Virus record (IMG/VR): IMGVR_UViG_3300047668_001250
Coordinates: 1 to 38,745 of that record
DNA: 38,745 nt
Source: a virus
Direction: 5' to 3' (one strand)
Below the pieces are notes generated by a model, which worked only from the letters and a program-made list of their open reading frames with translations, had not been told where the DNA came from and made no database searches. This document shows positions 28,133-36,236 of this stretch, piece by piece. The position numbers were made by a program, and so were the translations under genes. Positions within the stretch are counted from its first letter, which is position 1. Each line of letters opens with the position of its first letter.

Positions 28133-28222
28133 ATGAAGAAGATATACAAGAAATTTCACAAAATGATGAAGTCCGGACGGTTAAACAAAGTCTGGAACAA
28201 TGCGATAGTACACTCTAATTAA
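28133..28222 (+). CDS. Possible tiny basic peptide (29 aa)
   Basis: ATG-started frame MKKIYKKFHKMMKSGRLNKV, then WNNAIVHSN, preceded by ACTAGGAAGTT as ribosome site and TTGACA without a matching -10. It is strongly basic. The 3' end overlaps the small - strand gene by 4 nt. With no family and only 29 codons it may be spurious. Confidence 0.35.
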   Translation: MKKIYKKFHKMMKSGRLNKVWNNAIVHSN

Positions 28223-28359
28223 AGTTTTTTAATTTCAGATTTTGCTTTTTCTGCTGGCTCAGCAGATAATCCACATTTTCGTTGGAGCAGTTGAACTCTC
28301 CGATTTCTTTGCTGGTTGGCCTTAAGTGATCGTGTATTTAACCTACGTCTATTACCCAT
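28219..28359 (-). CDS. Small basic protein (46 aa)
   Basis: MGNRRRLNTRSLKANQQRNRR, then VQLLQRKCGLSAEPAEKAKSEIKKL: very rich in Arg and Lys, helical, likely nucleic-acid-binding or structural. ACGGAGACGTATCTA supplies a ribosome site, 20 nt after the SGNH stop at 28380, so it is probably the last gene of the metK-iscU-SGNH unit. No family is recognised. Confidence 0.6.
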   Translation of the reverse strand: MGNRRRLNTRSLKANQQRNRRVQLLQRKCGLSAEPAEKAKSEIKKL

Positions 28360-28379
28360 TAGATACGTCTCCGTTGTTA

Positions 28380-29339
28380 CTATCTAAGTTTTATAAATTT
28401 TGGATCGAGTTTCTCGTAAAAATAATCAGCAACCATACCATTAGCCATTTTACTCATATGTCTATAATCTCGGTTGCGGTAAAAATAACTTTTGCATCTA
28501 GGTATAAGTTTCTGTAAAAAGAAATACCTATCTGAATCACTTAACATATTGTCCATGTGATTGTGTGCGGCTAATTGTGTATAGATAGAATCTAATGAGG
28601 GCCATTTAGGTGTAGAGAATGTTTGATACTCTTCCCTGCATAAAAGCATAAAAATATCATATGGGATATCGGCATATTTAAAGTCATAATCTCTCACATA
28701 AGCATGAGCATCTGGGAAATGTCTATGTAGAATTTTTTGCATTTCAGGATCCCAACACCACGGGGGAATAAATGCAATTTCTGATCCATGCGGCCATTCA
28801 TATGATTTGAGTATATGTATCTTTTGTTCAGTAGAGTTAGCATCTGCAAGTTGATCTGCTGTTGCTCCACCGTGTAGATTAAACAAACAGAATGTATGTT
28901 GAACATCAAAATACTTTCTCATTTTATCTACGATTAGATGATAAGAGTCAGGTCCTAAGCCATCAACTCCACCATTAAGAATTGGAATGTTGACTCGTTC
29001 TTGTAATTGACTAGGCCAACTATGTTCTAATGGGCCGCCGACATTCATAGTGAAACTGTCACCGATTGCTAATATGATTTTTGCTTTTTTGCCGTTGTCA
29101 TTTAATGCTTCATAATCATAGTCAGCACGAAATCCCCATGAATTGAATGTGTAATCAAAATCTCTGTCTGGGTGCAATTGCATATATGCAGAGTAAAAAG
29201 CCATTTGACTAAACATCTTGTCTGATGCACATTCTTTTACTGTTTTGTTTCTATACTTTAGAAGCTGGCGCCAAAGTTTTTTTGGCAAACCGAAACCCTT
29301 AGGTGTCATATCCATTCTTTGTTGCTCAGTGAGTTGCAT
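28380..29339 (-). CDS. SGNH-like hydrolase (319 aa)
   Basis: IILAIGDSFTMNVGGP is SGNH block I (GDSF with nucleophile Ser), LNGGVDGLGPDSY supplies the block II Gly, and DYRHMSKMANGMVADYF near the C terminus gives the Asp/His region. It probably deacylates a glycan or lipid; the substrate is unknown. N-terminal residues 1-80 form an additional region with FNSWGFR, typical of SGNH proteins in phage and surface-sugar loci. It overlaps the DUF1289-like gene by 34 nt, which ties it to the iscU unit. Confidence 0.78.
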   Translation of the reverse strand: MQLTEQQRMDMTPKGFGLPKKLWRQLLKYRNKTVKECASDKMFSQMAFYSAYMQLHPDRDFDYTFNSWGFRADYDYEALNDNGKKAKIILAIGDSFTMNVGGPLEHSWPSQLQERVNIPILNGGVDGLGPDSYHLIVDKMRKYFDVQHTFCLFNLHGGATADQLADANSTEQKIHILKSYEWPHGSEIAFIPPWCWDPEMQKILHRHFPDAHAYVRDYDFKYADIPYDIFMLLCREEYQTFSTPKWPSLDSIYTQLAAHNHMDNMLSDSDRYFFLQKLIPRCKSYFYRNRDYRHMSKMANGMVADYFYEKLDPKFIKLR

Positions 29340-29545
29340 TTAATTTCGGTAATTCGTTTTTTTGCATCTTCATTTGCTAATATTTTGTCTTCATTTGTAT
29401 AAACAGACCAGTTTGCAATATCATTGATCGATCTACCGCATCCTTGACATATATCAGTTACATCAAAATCAATATTACACGATCCAATACAAGGAGACTC
29501 AACTGTGTTTGTCTCTGTAATTATCGACGGCTGACTTAATCGCAT
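29306..29545 (-). CDS. DUF1289-like Cys-motif protein (79 aa)
   Basis: SPCIGSCNIDFDVTDICQGCGRSINDIANWS carries the DUF1289 pattern SPCIxxC...CxGCxR, four cysteines able to bind a metal or cluster. Bacterial DUF1289 proteins are small and of unknown function. The tail (ANEDAKKRITEIKCNSLSNKEWI) is helical. The ATG at 29545 overlaps the iscU gene by 47 nt and the SGNH gene by 34 nt, so the three are coupled. Its Cys motif fits the Fe-S theme, but cluster binding is inferred. Confidence 0.8.
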   Translation of the reverse strand: MRLSQPSIITETNTVESPCIGSCNIDFDVTDICQGCGRSINDIANWSVYTNEDKILANEDAKKRITEIKCNSLSNKEWI

Positions 29546-29879
29546 CTTCGGCTAGTACCGAGCAGTGGATCTTGACCGGCGGGAGTGCGAGTTCTTCCGC
29601 GATTTCAGTGTTTCTAATTGTTTCTGCTTGTTCGATGTGTTGGCCTTTGACCCATTCTGTGAGGAGACTACTTGATGCAATTGCAGACCCGCACCCATAT
29701 GTTTTAAACTTAGCATCTTCTATGACTCCTTGGTCATTAACTTTAATCTGTAGTCGCATCACATCTCCACAAGCGGGTGCACCTACCATTCCAGTGCCAA
29801 CATCAGGATCGTCAGCATCCATTACACCTACATTACGAGGGTTTTCATAATGATCTATTACTTTATCACTATAAGCCAT
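29499..29879 (-). CDS. iscU: Iron-sulfur cluster scaffold protein IscU (126 aa)
   Basis: The product is very close to bacterial IscU over its whole length: MAYSDKVIDHYENPRNVG, Cys37 in GAPACGDVM, Cys63 in KTYGCGSAIASSS, Cys106 in VKIHCSVLAEDAI, and the LPPVK motif (99-103) that HscA recognises. These positions equal those I recall for E. coli IscU, including the cluster ligands and Asp39. It assembles [2Fe-2S] clusters from a cysteine desulfurase and hands them to carriers such as the ErpA-like protein at 854. No IscS, HscA, HscB or ferredoxin is seen here, so host partners are needed. ATG at 29879 is preferred; ATG 29885 and TTG 29888 are also in frame. Confidence 0.96.
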   Translation of the reverse strand: MAYSDKVIDHYENPRNVGVMDADDPDVGTGMVGAPACGDVMRLQIKVNDQGVIEDAKFKTYGCGSAIASSSLLTEWVKGQHIEQAETIRNTEIAEELALPPVKIHCSVLAEDAIKSAVDNYRDKHS

Positions 29880-29922
29880 TAGCATCAACTCTTGTTGATA
29901 CTGCGTTTTTAGTCTTACTCAT
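29869..29922 (-). CDS. Possible 17-aa leader ORF overlapping iscU start
   Basis: ATG at 29922 follows a strong AAAGGAGTCGAAC ribosome site and encodes MSKTKNAVSTRVDANGL, then TAG. The frame overlaps the iscU start by 11 nt and differs from it. IscU itself has only a weak site, so its translation may depend on termination of this peptide. It could also be chance. Confidence 0.4.
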   Translation of the reverse strand: MSKTKNAVSTRVDANGL

Positions 29923-29943
29923 GTTCGACTCCTTTGTCTGACT

Positions 29944-31083
29944 CTATTTAGTCTTAGTCTTCTTCTTCGTGCTTGTTGGAGCTTCATTAGGGAATAAATT
30001 AATTTGCTCCCAAGGTAAATATTCTTTTCCAAAGTGACCGTAGTTTGTAGTCGCATGATAGATAGGAGAGAATAGATCAAATCTGTCGATAATACCTTTA
30101 GGGGATAAATCTACGTTTTCAGTGATCCACTTAGTTAAGTCTCTACTGTCTTTATCACTTTCTACATAAACACTAGTAGGTTGATCGACACCTATTGCAT
30201 AACTTAATTGAATAGTAGCCCAATTTGCTTTACCACTTGCTACAATGTTCTTAGCAAGATAACGAGCCATGTATGCCGCTGATCTATCTACTTTTGATGG
30301 ATCTTTTCCGGAGAATGCTCCACCACCATGAGGCGCACTTCCACCATAAGTATCTACAATGATCTTTCTACCTGTCAAACCTGAATCTCCGTCAGGTCCA
30401 CCAACAACAAATCTGCCTGTTGGATTGATTAAGTATTGTGTACCTTCATCTAAGAGTTCTGCTGGTAATGTTTTTTGAATTACTTCTTGTATCTGTGCCC
30501 TTACAGTCTCTATATCGACCTGTTCTGAATGCTGTGTAGAACAAACTACTTTATCTATGCGTTTAACTGTGCTATCGTCATTGTATTCTACTGTGACCTG
30601 TGATTTAGAATCAGGACCTAACCAAGGGACAATGCCTTGCTTTCTAACTGCTGTAAGCATTTCTACAATTCTATGTGAGTAGTAGAGTGGGGCAGGCATA
30701 AACGTTTCTGTGTCCTTATTAGCATAACCAAACATAATACCTTGGTCGCCAGCACCGAAATTGTCTGTTCCTAATGCAATATCAGGAGACTGTCCGTGTA
30801 GTAGATTAACAACCTCTAAGTTGTTCCAATGAAATCCGTCTTGCTCATAGCCGATATTTTTAACGACTCTGCGTACTAGATATTCAACATCTAAACTATC
30901 GATATGTCCTTTGTATTCACCTGCAACTATTACTTTGTTTGTGGTCACTAATGTTTCACACGCACAACGTAAAGTAGGATCTTTGTGTTGCATGAATGAA
31001 TCTAGTATTGCATCACTAATTGCATCTGCGACTTTATCCGGGTGTCCTTCTGAGACACTTTCACTCGTAAAATAATAACTCAT
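29944..31083 (-). CDS. metK: S-adenosylmethionine synthetase (379 aa)
   Basis: The order of motifs is that of MetK: SEGHPDKVADAISDA (catalytic His and Mg site), GAGDQGIMFGYA (ATP site), PDGDSGLTGRKIIVDTYGG and GGGAFSGKDPSKVDRSAAY (phosphate loop). The length is close to cellular MetK with a short Lys/Thr-rich tail (KKKTKTK). It makes SAM from methionine and ATP in the cytoplasm. In this phage it could supply the radical SAM and methyltransferase genes at 25703-27396 and, if the SpeD-like protein uses SAM, polyamine synthesis. The leader has TAAATA 31 nt before the ATG. Few phages I know of carry metK. Confidence 0.97.
   Translation of the reverse strand: MSYYFTSESVSEGHPDKVADAISDAILDSFMQHKDPTLRCACETLVTTNKVIVAGEYKGHIDSLDVEYLVRRVVKNIGYEQDGFHWNNLEVVNLLHGQSPDIALGTDNFGAGDQGIMFGYANKDTETFMPAPLYYSHRIVEMLTAVRKQGIVPWLGPDSKSQVTVEYNDDSTVKRIDKVVCSTQHSEQVDIETVRAQIQEVIQKTLPAELLDEGTQYLINPTGRFVVGGPDGDSGLTGRKIIVDTYGGSAPHGGGAFSGKDPSKVDRSAAYMARYLAKNIVASGKANWATIQLSYAIGVDQPTSVYVESDKDSRDLTKWITENVDLSPKGIIDRFDLFSPIYHATTNYGHFGKEYLPWEQINLFPNEAPTSTKKKTKTK
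29945..29950 (-). promoter_or_regulatory. Late-type promoter of the iscU unit
   Basis: GACTAAATAGAGTC on the - strand lies inside the last codons of metK (stop at 29944), 22 nt before the 17-aa frame. It allows iscU to be expressed independently of metK. Confidence 0.5.
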
Positions 31084-31114
31084 ATATGGTCCTCTATAGT
31101 ATATTGTATACTAA

Positions 31115-31120
31115 TATTTA
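31115..31120 (-). promoter_or_regulatory. Late-type promoter of metK
   Basis: GTATTAAATATTAG on the - strand, 31 nt before the ATG, with AGAGGACC as ribosome site. Nothing else is seen in 31084-31151. Confidence 0.5.
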
Positions 31121-31151
31121 ATACGTGTCAAGGGGTAGGTAGAAAAAGTTT

Positions 31152-34100
31152 TTAACCGATTAGGTCCCAACAATCACAGTTACAATGAATAACATGTTCA
31201 ATGGCTTCAGCAGTACTTTGTTTTGGTATAAACGGAGGTCTAGGTCCCCCTGGTTTGCCTCCTCCGTTATTGACTCCGACATTGCCGGGTCCTGAACTAA
31301 AGTTTGTAATATCGTTCGGCTTTTCTGCATTAGGTACTCGTTGTCCTGCAATTACTTCAGGAGGACCAACAGAAACAATAGGCCCTATTTGAGGATTAGG
31401 GTCACCGTTAATAAGAGGATCATACGATCCAGGTTTTTCTGAACTAATTGGTACGAATGTAGGTGAAACATATATACCACCTGGGCCTGATTCAATGGGT
31501 CCGTCTACTCCAGCAATTACTGGCCAACTCGGAATAACAAATTCTGCACCATTGATTTCGATACCTTCTTTTGCTCCTTCAACTGTTCCATTTGCTAACT
31601 GTTTGTTTTTTATATCCGGGGGAAGCAAATCAGAAATATTATTATTAACTGGTATTCCGCAGTTTGCAAGTGCTTTCTCATTGTTTTCTTGTCTTAATTG
31701 TGCTACAATATTTTGTCCTACATCACATGCTCTATCTACGATTAATTCTAATGTCATTCTTGCGCCGACGCCTTGAGGACTTTTGTAATCAGAATAATCT
31801 GGTACACTATCAACAAATGTTACTAAATCTTGGTTAGTATACACAAAAGGATCTCTTTCTATTTCTACTCGTCCCAAAACATTGTATCTAGTACGTTGTT
31901 CAACTTTCATTTGTTTACCCATTGTATTCCAAATGACGTTTAAACTTTCGACTTTTAATAAGTCCTTATCTACAGAAGTCACATTAGTAATTTCTGTATT
32001 TGCTTTATTAATGTAGTATTGAGTTACAGTATTGTAATTGTAGGCTGTTCCATTTGGCGAGTTTGTTCCGCCTGTTGCTGGATCATATCCATATGTTCCT
32101 ACAGGGGGAGTTTCAAGTACTGCTGTCGGTATATTATTTGTAGTACCTGTTCCACCTGTAATAGATATTACTCTACCGAATGTTCCTGTACTATTACTAC
32201 CTGTATCTTTATCACTTCTTCCTATAGTTGCATCACCAACCAATCCATCTGAGAACGTAATGACTGGATCTGGTGCACCACCTCTTCCATAACCTCCACC
32301 TGCATTAGTGATCGTCCAACCAGTTACTGTATATGGACCTGTACCAGTGTAGACAGGAGAAATAGTGGCTTGCTCCCATGAGACTGTTAAAAATAGTTGT
32401 TGATAAATGGCTGCCAAGGCTGATATAGATGCTTGAGCAGTTATGTTGCCGACTTCATTGTCTCCTGCAAGATAACTGTACAGTAGATTCCAAGCATATG
32501 GTTCACCAGACATATTTCCGAAGAAATCCATCATTCTAAAAGTTCCGCCTGGGCCTGAACCTAAGGCTATTTGCAATGCAACTTCATCTGCTAATGGATC
32601 TTTGACTGGTTTTTGTAAATTAGTACTAGTTGCTTCTGTACCGTTTGCCCCGGGACCAACGTCTTGCATTGTTTGTAAGAATTTTAGACAGTCGCCTAAC
32701 TCTCCTGGAGTTAACTGTTCGATATTACTAATCTGCAAGAAAGAATATCTAACTGCGGCTGCCGCTAGTCCTACAGCAGTGGGAACAACAACATTTGGTC
32801 CTCCTAAATATGAATCAAAGCCTATAGGTAACCTAGTTGTCGGTTTATCTTTTGCTTCACCTAGACTTACTGTAGGCGCGCCTGCGGTGATGAGTGACCC
32901 TACAATGTCTTTAACATTTGAAGTGTTGATTGCACTGTTTATTGATCCATCTGTGTTATAAATTAAGTAATATGTTTTTGATCCAGTCGGCCTTCCTATC
33001 TCATCATTATAAACAGGAACTGTAAGTGTTACATTAGAGTTTTGAAATAAGTACCACGGGTTTAATAGATCAGCCAAAGTACGAATCTGTGATTTTTCAT
33101 CATCAGTGGTGCATCTCCAAAGAAACCAATCACTAGATGTTAATGATGATGCACATGCAACTAAGTTGTTGCCGGTTATTCCTAAAAAAGCAGTGTATAT
33201 TTTTCGTTCTTCTTCTTCAGTTCCGTTAGTCTTTGTAGTTGATAATTTTCTAATGTCTTTTGCAGATAAACCTGCGGCTCCCAAGTTTAAATTTAAATCT
33301 TGCGTGAGTCCACCGGCATCATGTAATTGTTGAAGTAGAGTTGATGGGAAACCAAATCGATCTAATCTTCTAAAATCAAAAACTTTTTCTAATTGTTGTA
33401 AATCAAAGGCAAGTCCTTCAGTATATAAACTTACCCCAGTCATATCACCTGTAATTAAATCATCCATATTACTGAATGTACCTTCTAAGAAGGTTTTTGA
33501 ATTATTTGCTGTATTAATTGTTTTGTTAGTGAATTGAGCATAACCGTAGGCTTCATTAAATGATCCACAGAAGTTTTCATATTGTGGATCTGGATTAGAG
33601 TCTAAGTTTGCACCCTCTGATCCTACTTTTGCATGAAAGTTAAATTCGTTGTGTGCTTGTAAAGCATGACATCTAATCCATCCCCATTGAGTAATACTCT
33701 TGTTAGCATTCGTAGTGTCATATGGTAACCAGGTTGCTTCTTGTCCGTAATCTGTAGCACTACTAACTGAATATCCTGCATTTGCTGGAGCCGGTAATGC
33801 CCCTGTTATTCCTTGAGATACTCCAAACTCAACTGCTTTACAATCTGCTGAGCCTTCTGTTTTTCCTGCCCAAGAGCCTGATGGATCAACTGCTATATAT
33901 GTAGGTGGTTTTGAATTACCTAATGCATAACATTCGTTGTTGTCTCCGCTGATAGAAATAAGATTGTTATATGTAGTATCGTTGATTAGACCTCTAGCAA
34001 ACCCGTCATTGATAGCCCATGTGAGCATTCTAAGCACGGTTCCTTCTATTAGTCTGCCGTATGTGTAATCAGAGTTTGATTTACTAATACCCATAAAGAA

Positions 34101-34193
34101 TTCAGCATTAGAATTGATTTGAAGACATCTATTCTGTAAGATGCCTCCTAATACGTTTATGCCTAGTGGACTTTGTTTACCTGTATCAGCCAT
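31152..34193 (-). CDS. Very large virion structural protein (1013 aa)
   Basis: The N terminus MADTGKQSPLGINVLGGIL and the following aromatic, Asn- and Gly-rich regions resemble a large structural protein I recall from marine T4-like phages. The middle (TGTGPYTVTGWTITNAGGGYG) is beta-rich and may be trimeric fibre or baseplate material. The end is Gly/Pro-rich (GGGKPGGPRPPFIP) and closes with a Cys cluster, CNCDCWDLIG, possibly a metal site or tip. No enzyme motif is seen. It lies 8 nt after the PAAR-like gene, so it may be part of the baseplate or spike. The function is inferred from size, composition and context. Confidence 0.75.
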   Translation of the reverse strand: MADTGKQSPLGINVLGGILQNRCLQINSNAEFFMGISKSNSDYTYGRLIEGTVLRMLTWAINDGFARGLINDTTYNNLISISGDNNECYALGNSKPPTYIAVDPSGSWAGKTEGSADCKAVEFGVSQGITGALPAPANAGYSVSSATDYGQEATWLPYDTTNANKSITQWGWIRCHALQAHNEFNFHAKVGSEGANLDSNPDPQYENFCGSFNEAYGYAQFTNKTINTANNSKTFLEGTFSNMDDLITGDMTGVSLYTEGLAFDLQQLEKVFDFRRLDRFGFPSTLLQQLHDAGGLTQDLNLNLGAAGLSAKDIRKLSTTKTNGTEEEERKIYTAFLGITGNNLVACASSLTSSDWFLWRCTTDDEKSQIRTLADLLNPWYLFQNSNVTLTVPVYNDEIGRPTGSKTYYLIYNTDGSINSAINTSNVKDIVGSLITAGAPTVSLGEAKDKPTTRLPIGFDSYLGGPNVVVPTAVGLAAAAVRYSFLQISNIEQLTPGELGDCLKFLQTMQDVGPGANGTEATSTNLQKPVKDPLADEVALQIALGSGPGGTFRMMDFFGNMSGEPYAWNLLYSYLAGDNEVGNITAQASISALAAIYQQLFLTVSWEQATISPVYTGTGPYTVTGWTITNAGGGYGRGGAPDPVITFSDGLVGDATIGRSDKDTGSNSTGTFGRVISITGGTGTTNNIPTAVLETPPVGTYGYDPATGGTNSPNGTAYNYNTVTQYYINKANTEITNVTSVDKDLLKVESLNVIWNTMGKQMKVEQRTRYNVLGRVEIERDPFVYTNQDLVTFVDSVPDYSDYKSPQGVGARMTLELIVDRACDVGQNIVAQLRQENNEKALANCGIPVNNNISDLLPPDIKNKQLANGTVEGAKEGIEINGAEFVIPSWPVIAGVDGPIESGPGGIYVSPTFVPISSEKPGSYDPLINGDPNPQIGPIVSVGPPEVIAGQRVPNAEKPNDITNFSSGPGNVGVNNGGGKPGGPRPPFIPKQSTAEAIEHVIHCNCDCWDLIG

Positions 34194-34201
34194 ATATTAT
34201 C

Positions 34202-34480
34202 CTAAGGAACAAATACTGTAGCACAACCGTCAACGATCTTGTGCCCGCAATCATTGCCTGATCCTACTCTGAGAACTGGTTTGCCTTCAGCAAATACAGT
34301 TGGACTACCTTCTGTAGTCTTTGCCGCTTTATGAGGTTTCTCTTTTGGTTTGGGTTTATGAGGTGTGATATCACTGACATGAAGACCAACCGGTTTGCCT
34401 TCAGCAAAGACAGTTCCGGCGCCATTTAAAATCTTGCCGCCTGTAGTATTTTTATCGTCTTTGCGGCTCAATTTGGCCAT
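34202..34480 (-). CDS. PAAR-like spike tip protein (92 aa)
   Basis: Repeated TVFAEGKPV units (TVFAEGKPVGLHVSDITPH and TVFAEGKPVLRVGSGNDCGHK) and the final IVDGCATVFV match PAAR-domain proteins, which cap the central spike of contractile tails (T4 gp5.4 type). Conserved His and Cys (HVSDITPH, CGH, GC) suit the metal that sharpens such tips. A Lys/Pro/His linker (PHKPKPKEKPHKAAK) separates the two halves. It is immediately upstream of the 1013-residue protein. Confidence 0.85.
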   Translation of the reverse strand: MAKLSRKDDKNTTGGKILNGAGTVFAEGKPVGLHVSDITPHKPKPKEKPHKAAKTTEGSPTVFAEGKPVLRVGSGNDCGHKIVDGCATVFVP

Positions 34481-34486
34481 GTAATT

Positions 34487-34804
34487 TTATCCTACTAGTA
34501 TCTTTTTGTCGGGTACAGTTATCCCTGTAGTAGCCTCTCTATACTTGTCTTTAACTTCATCTGCTGTCGTTGCAATAAAAGAAACACTAAGAGTATTTAG
34601 TCTTACGTTTTCTGTCGCATTTGCAGAGAATACACTAGGTACTAGTGCCATTCCAGTTTGACTAGGTGCTAACGATACTGGATCTGATAGTTCAAGCCAA
34701 CCGTCAGAATTTCCTACTACTTTAGCAACAATTTCTTCACCACTAAAGATTTTAAGGGTATAGATTCCCCCTACTTTGATATCTTGTATTGCTTTGTTTT
34801 CCAT
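34487..34804 (-). CDS. Conserved marine T4-like phage protein (105 aa)
   Basis: MENKAIQDIKVGGIYTLKIFSG, with EEIVAKVVGNSDGWLELSDPV, SLAPSQTGMALVPSVFSAN and GITVPDKKILVG, matches a family I recall as very conserved in marine T4-like phages. The opening part is like an Sm/LSm or SH3 barrel (KIFSGEEIVAKVV). Its role is not known. It lies 6 nt before the PAAR-like gene and 8 nt after glutaredoxin, so it is co-transcribed with both. Confidence 0.82.
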   Translation of the reverse strand: MENKAIQDIKVGGIYTLKIFSGEEIVAKVVGNSDGWLELSDPVSLAPSQTGMALVPSVFSANATENVRLNTLSVSFIATTADEVKDKYREATTGITVPDKKILVG

Positions 34805-34812
34805 TATTGCTC

Positions 34813-35058
34813 CTAGTCGTTTGAGTTACTGTTATAATTAATCATTTCTTCTTTTAATTCCATGAATCCACCTATGTATTTCTCACCTAAAAAGATTTGA
34901 GGGGCGGTACGTGCATTAGGTACTACTTCTAATAAGTTTTCTAATGTATACCCATGACCAATTTTCTTTTCTTCAAATTCAATGCCTTTTTCTTCAAGTA
35001 GTTTCTTTGCTTGATCACAATAAGTGCAGTTATCTTTACTCCATACAATGGCTTTCAT
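34813..35058 (-). CDS. Glutaredoxin (81 aa)
   Basis: The CxxC active site is CTYC at residues 12-15 (KDNCTYCDQAKKLL), followed by the cis-Pro region TAPQIFLG and GGFMELKEEM, the GG(F/Y/C) GSH-binding motif. Length is standard. Glutaredoxins reduce the C-terminal CxxC of NrdA (CEACKL here) and so regenerate active ribonucleotide reductase. The gene lies 65 nt from nrdB with a late-type element between (35091-35096). Confidence 0.95.
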   Translation of the reverse strand: MKAIVWSKDNCTYCDQAKKLLEEKGIEFEEKKIGHGYTLENLLEVVPNARTAPQIFLGEKYIGGFMELKEEMINYNSNSND

Positions 35059-35090
35059 TTTTTCTCCTAAATAGTTTATTGTTCTATGTA

Positions 35091-35096
35091 TATTTA
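35091..35096 (-). promoter_or_regulatory. Late-type promoter before glutaredoxin
   Basis: GTATTAAATATAC on the - strand, 32 nt before the ATG at 35058 with TAGGAGAAAAA as ribosome site. It would let the downstream block (glutaredoxin to the structural gene) be read late. Confidence 0.5.
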
Positions 35097-35123
35097 ATAC
35101 GATTTTCTACAGTCAAATAAATT

Positions 35124-36227
35124 TTATGCTAACTCAGGTAACTCGTCATAGTCAAGTGATTCTGACATAACGCCGATTACATAGTTAGTTGATTCATTTT
35201 CTTGCAGTGCAGTTTGCTTCTTGCTAGTATCACTATGCTTGTTAAACCAAGGGATAGGACTTGCTTTTGGAGCAGAACTTTCATACTTAATGTTGATTGC
35301 TTTCAACGATTCTAATGCAGTATAATCTACAAACTCTTTTAGAATATTTGCATTAAGGCCGATCACAGGACCCTTTTGAAACAAGTAATCTGCCCATTCT
35401 TTTTCTTCTCTGATCACATCCATATACATATCGTATACTTCTTTCTCACATTCTTTTTGTGCTTTAGCAAATCTTGGATCTTCTTTAACAACTTGCTTAA
35501 TGATCCAGCCTGTCCAACCTTTGTGCAATAGTTCGTCTTGTAAGATTAATGAAATAATATTACCGTTGCCCATAAAGATTCTGTTCTCTACCATTGCTAA
35601 TGATGTAGCAAATGATACCATGAATCGTAATGCTTCTAAGGCATAACTTGCATGTAGAGCCATCCAGATTGCTTTGATATGTTTTTCTTCATCAATCTTC
35701 TTGCCCATTTCTTTTTGACAGTTGATTACATGTAGAGCATCATAGTATTCACATACTGAAGATGCCATGTCAGCAATTTCTTTCGTGTTGTGAATAGTAT
35801 CAAAGATATCTTTAGGTACGTTATAGATGTTTCTAATGATATGACTGTAAGAACGTGAATGTATGTTAGTCTCAAAGAATGACCAATTATACATTAGTGC
35901 TTCTAGTTCTGGTAGACTCACAACAGGAGTAAAGACTTGTACAGGGCCTCTGCCTTGTAGACTGTCTAATGCTGTTTGTCTAAGCAAGTTAGCAGTAAAG
36001 ATATGCTTGACAGCATCTGATGCATCTTTGAAGTCTCCTGCATCTTTAGTTAGACTAATTTCTTCTGGTATCCAAAAGAAGCCTCTTGCAGTTTCTTCAA
36101 AGTTTGCTATCTGATCGTACTTAACTTCTTCAAATCGTTGAATAGTTACAGGACCGGCAGGGTCTAAGAACATTTTATTGTCTAGGTAAGTTGTTTGTTT
36201 TGTTAAATCGTATTGTTCTTTGCTCAT
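35124..36227 (-). CDS. nrdB: Ribonucleotide reductase class Ia beta subunit (367 aa)
   Basis: TALDSLQGRGP supplies the first metal Asp88. WSFFETNIHSRSYSHIIRN holds Glu119, His123 and the radical Tyr127, EALRFMVSFA and QDELLHKGW the remaining Glu, Glu and His ligands. The Tyr, not Phe, is present, so a tyrosyl-radical di-iron enzyme is expected. The spacing from the second Glu to the His is E-x3-H rather than the usual E-x2-H of the E. coli-type family. It partners NrdA to make deoxynucleotides. It starts 9 nt after the nrdA stop and has AAGGAATAG as ribosome site. Confidence 0.96.
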   Translation of the reverse strand: MSKEQYDLTKQTTYLDNKMFLDPAGPVTIQRFEEVKYDQIANFEETARGFFWIPEEISLTKDAGDFKDASDAVKHIFTANLLRQTALDSLQGRGPVQVFTPVVSLPELEALMYNWSFFETNIHSRSYSHIIRNIYNVPKDIFDTIHNTKEIADMASSVCEYYDALHVINCQKEMGKKIDEEKHIKAIWMALHASYALEALRFMVSFATSLAMVENRIFMGNGNIISLILQDELLHKGWTGWIIKQVVKEDPRFAKAQKECEKEVYDMYMDVIREEKEWADYLFQKGPVIGLNANILKEFVDYTALESLKAINIKYESSAPKASPIPWFNKHSDTSKKQTALQENESTNYVIGVMSESLDYDELPELA

Positions 36228-36236
36228 TTCTATTCC

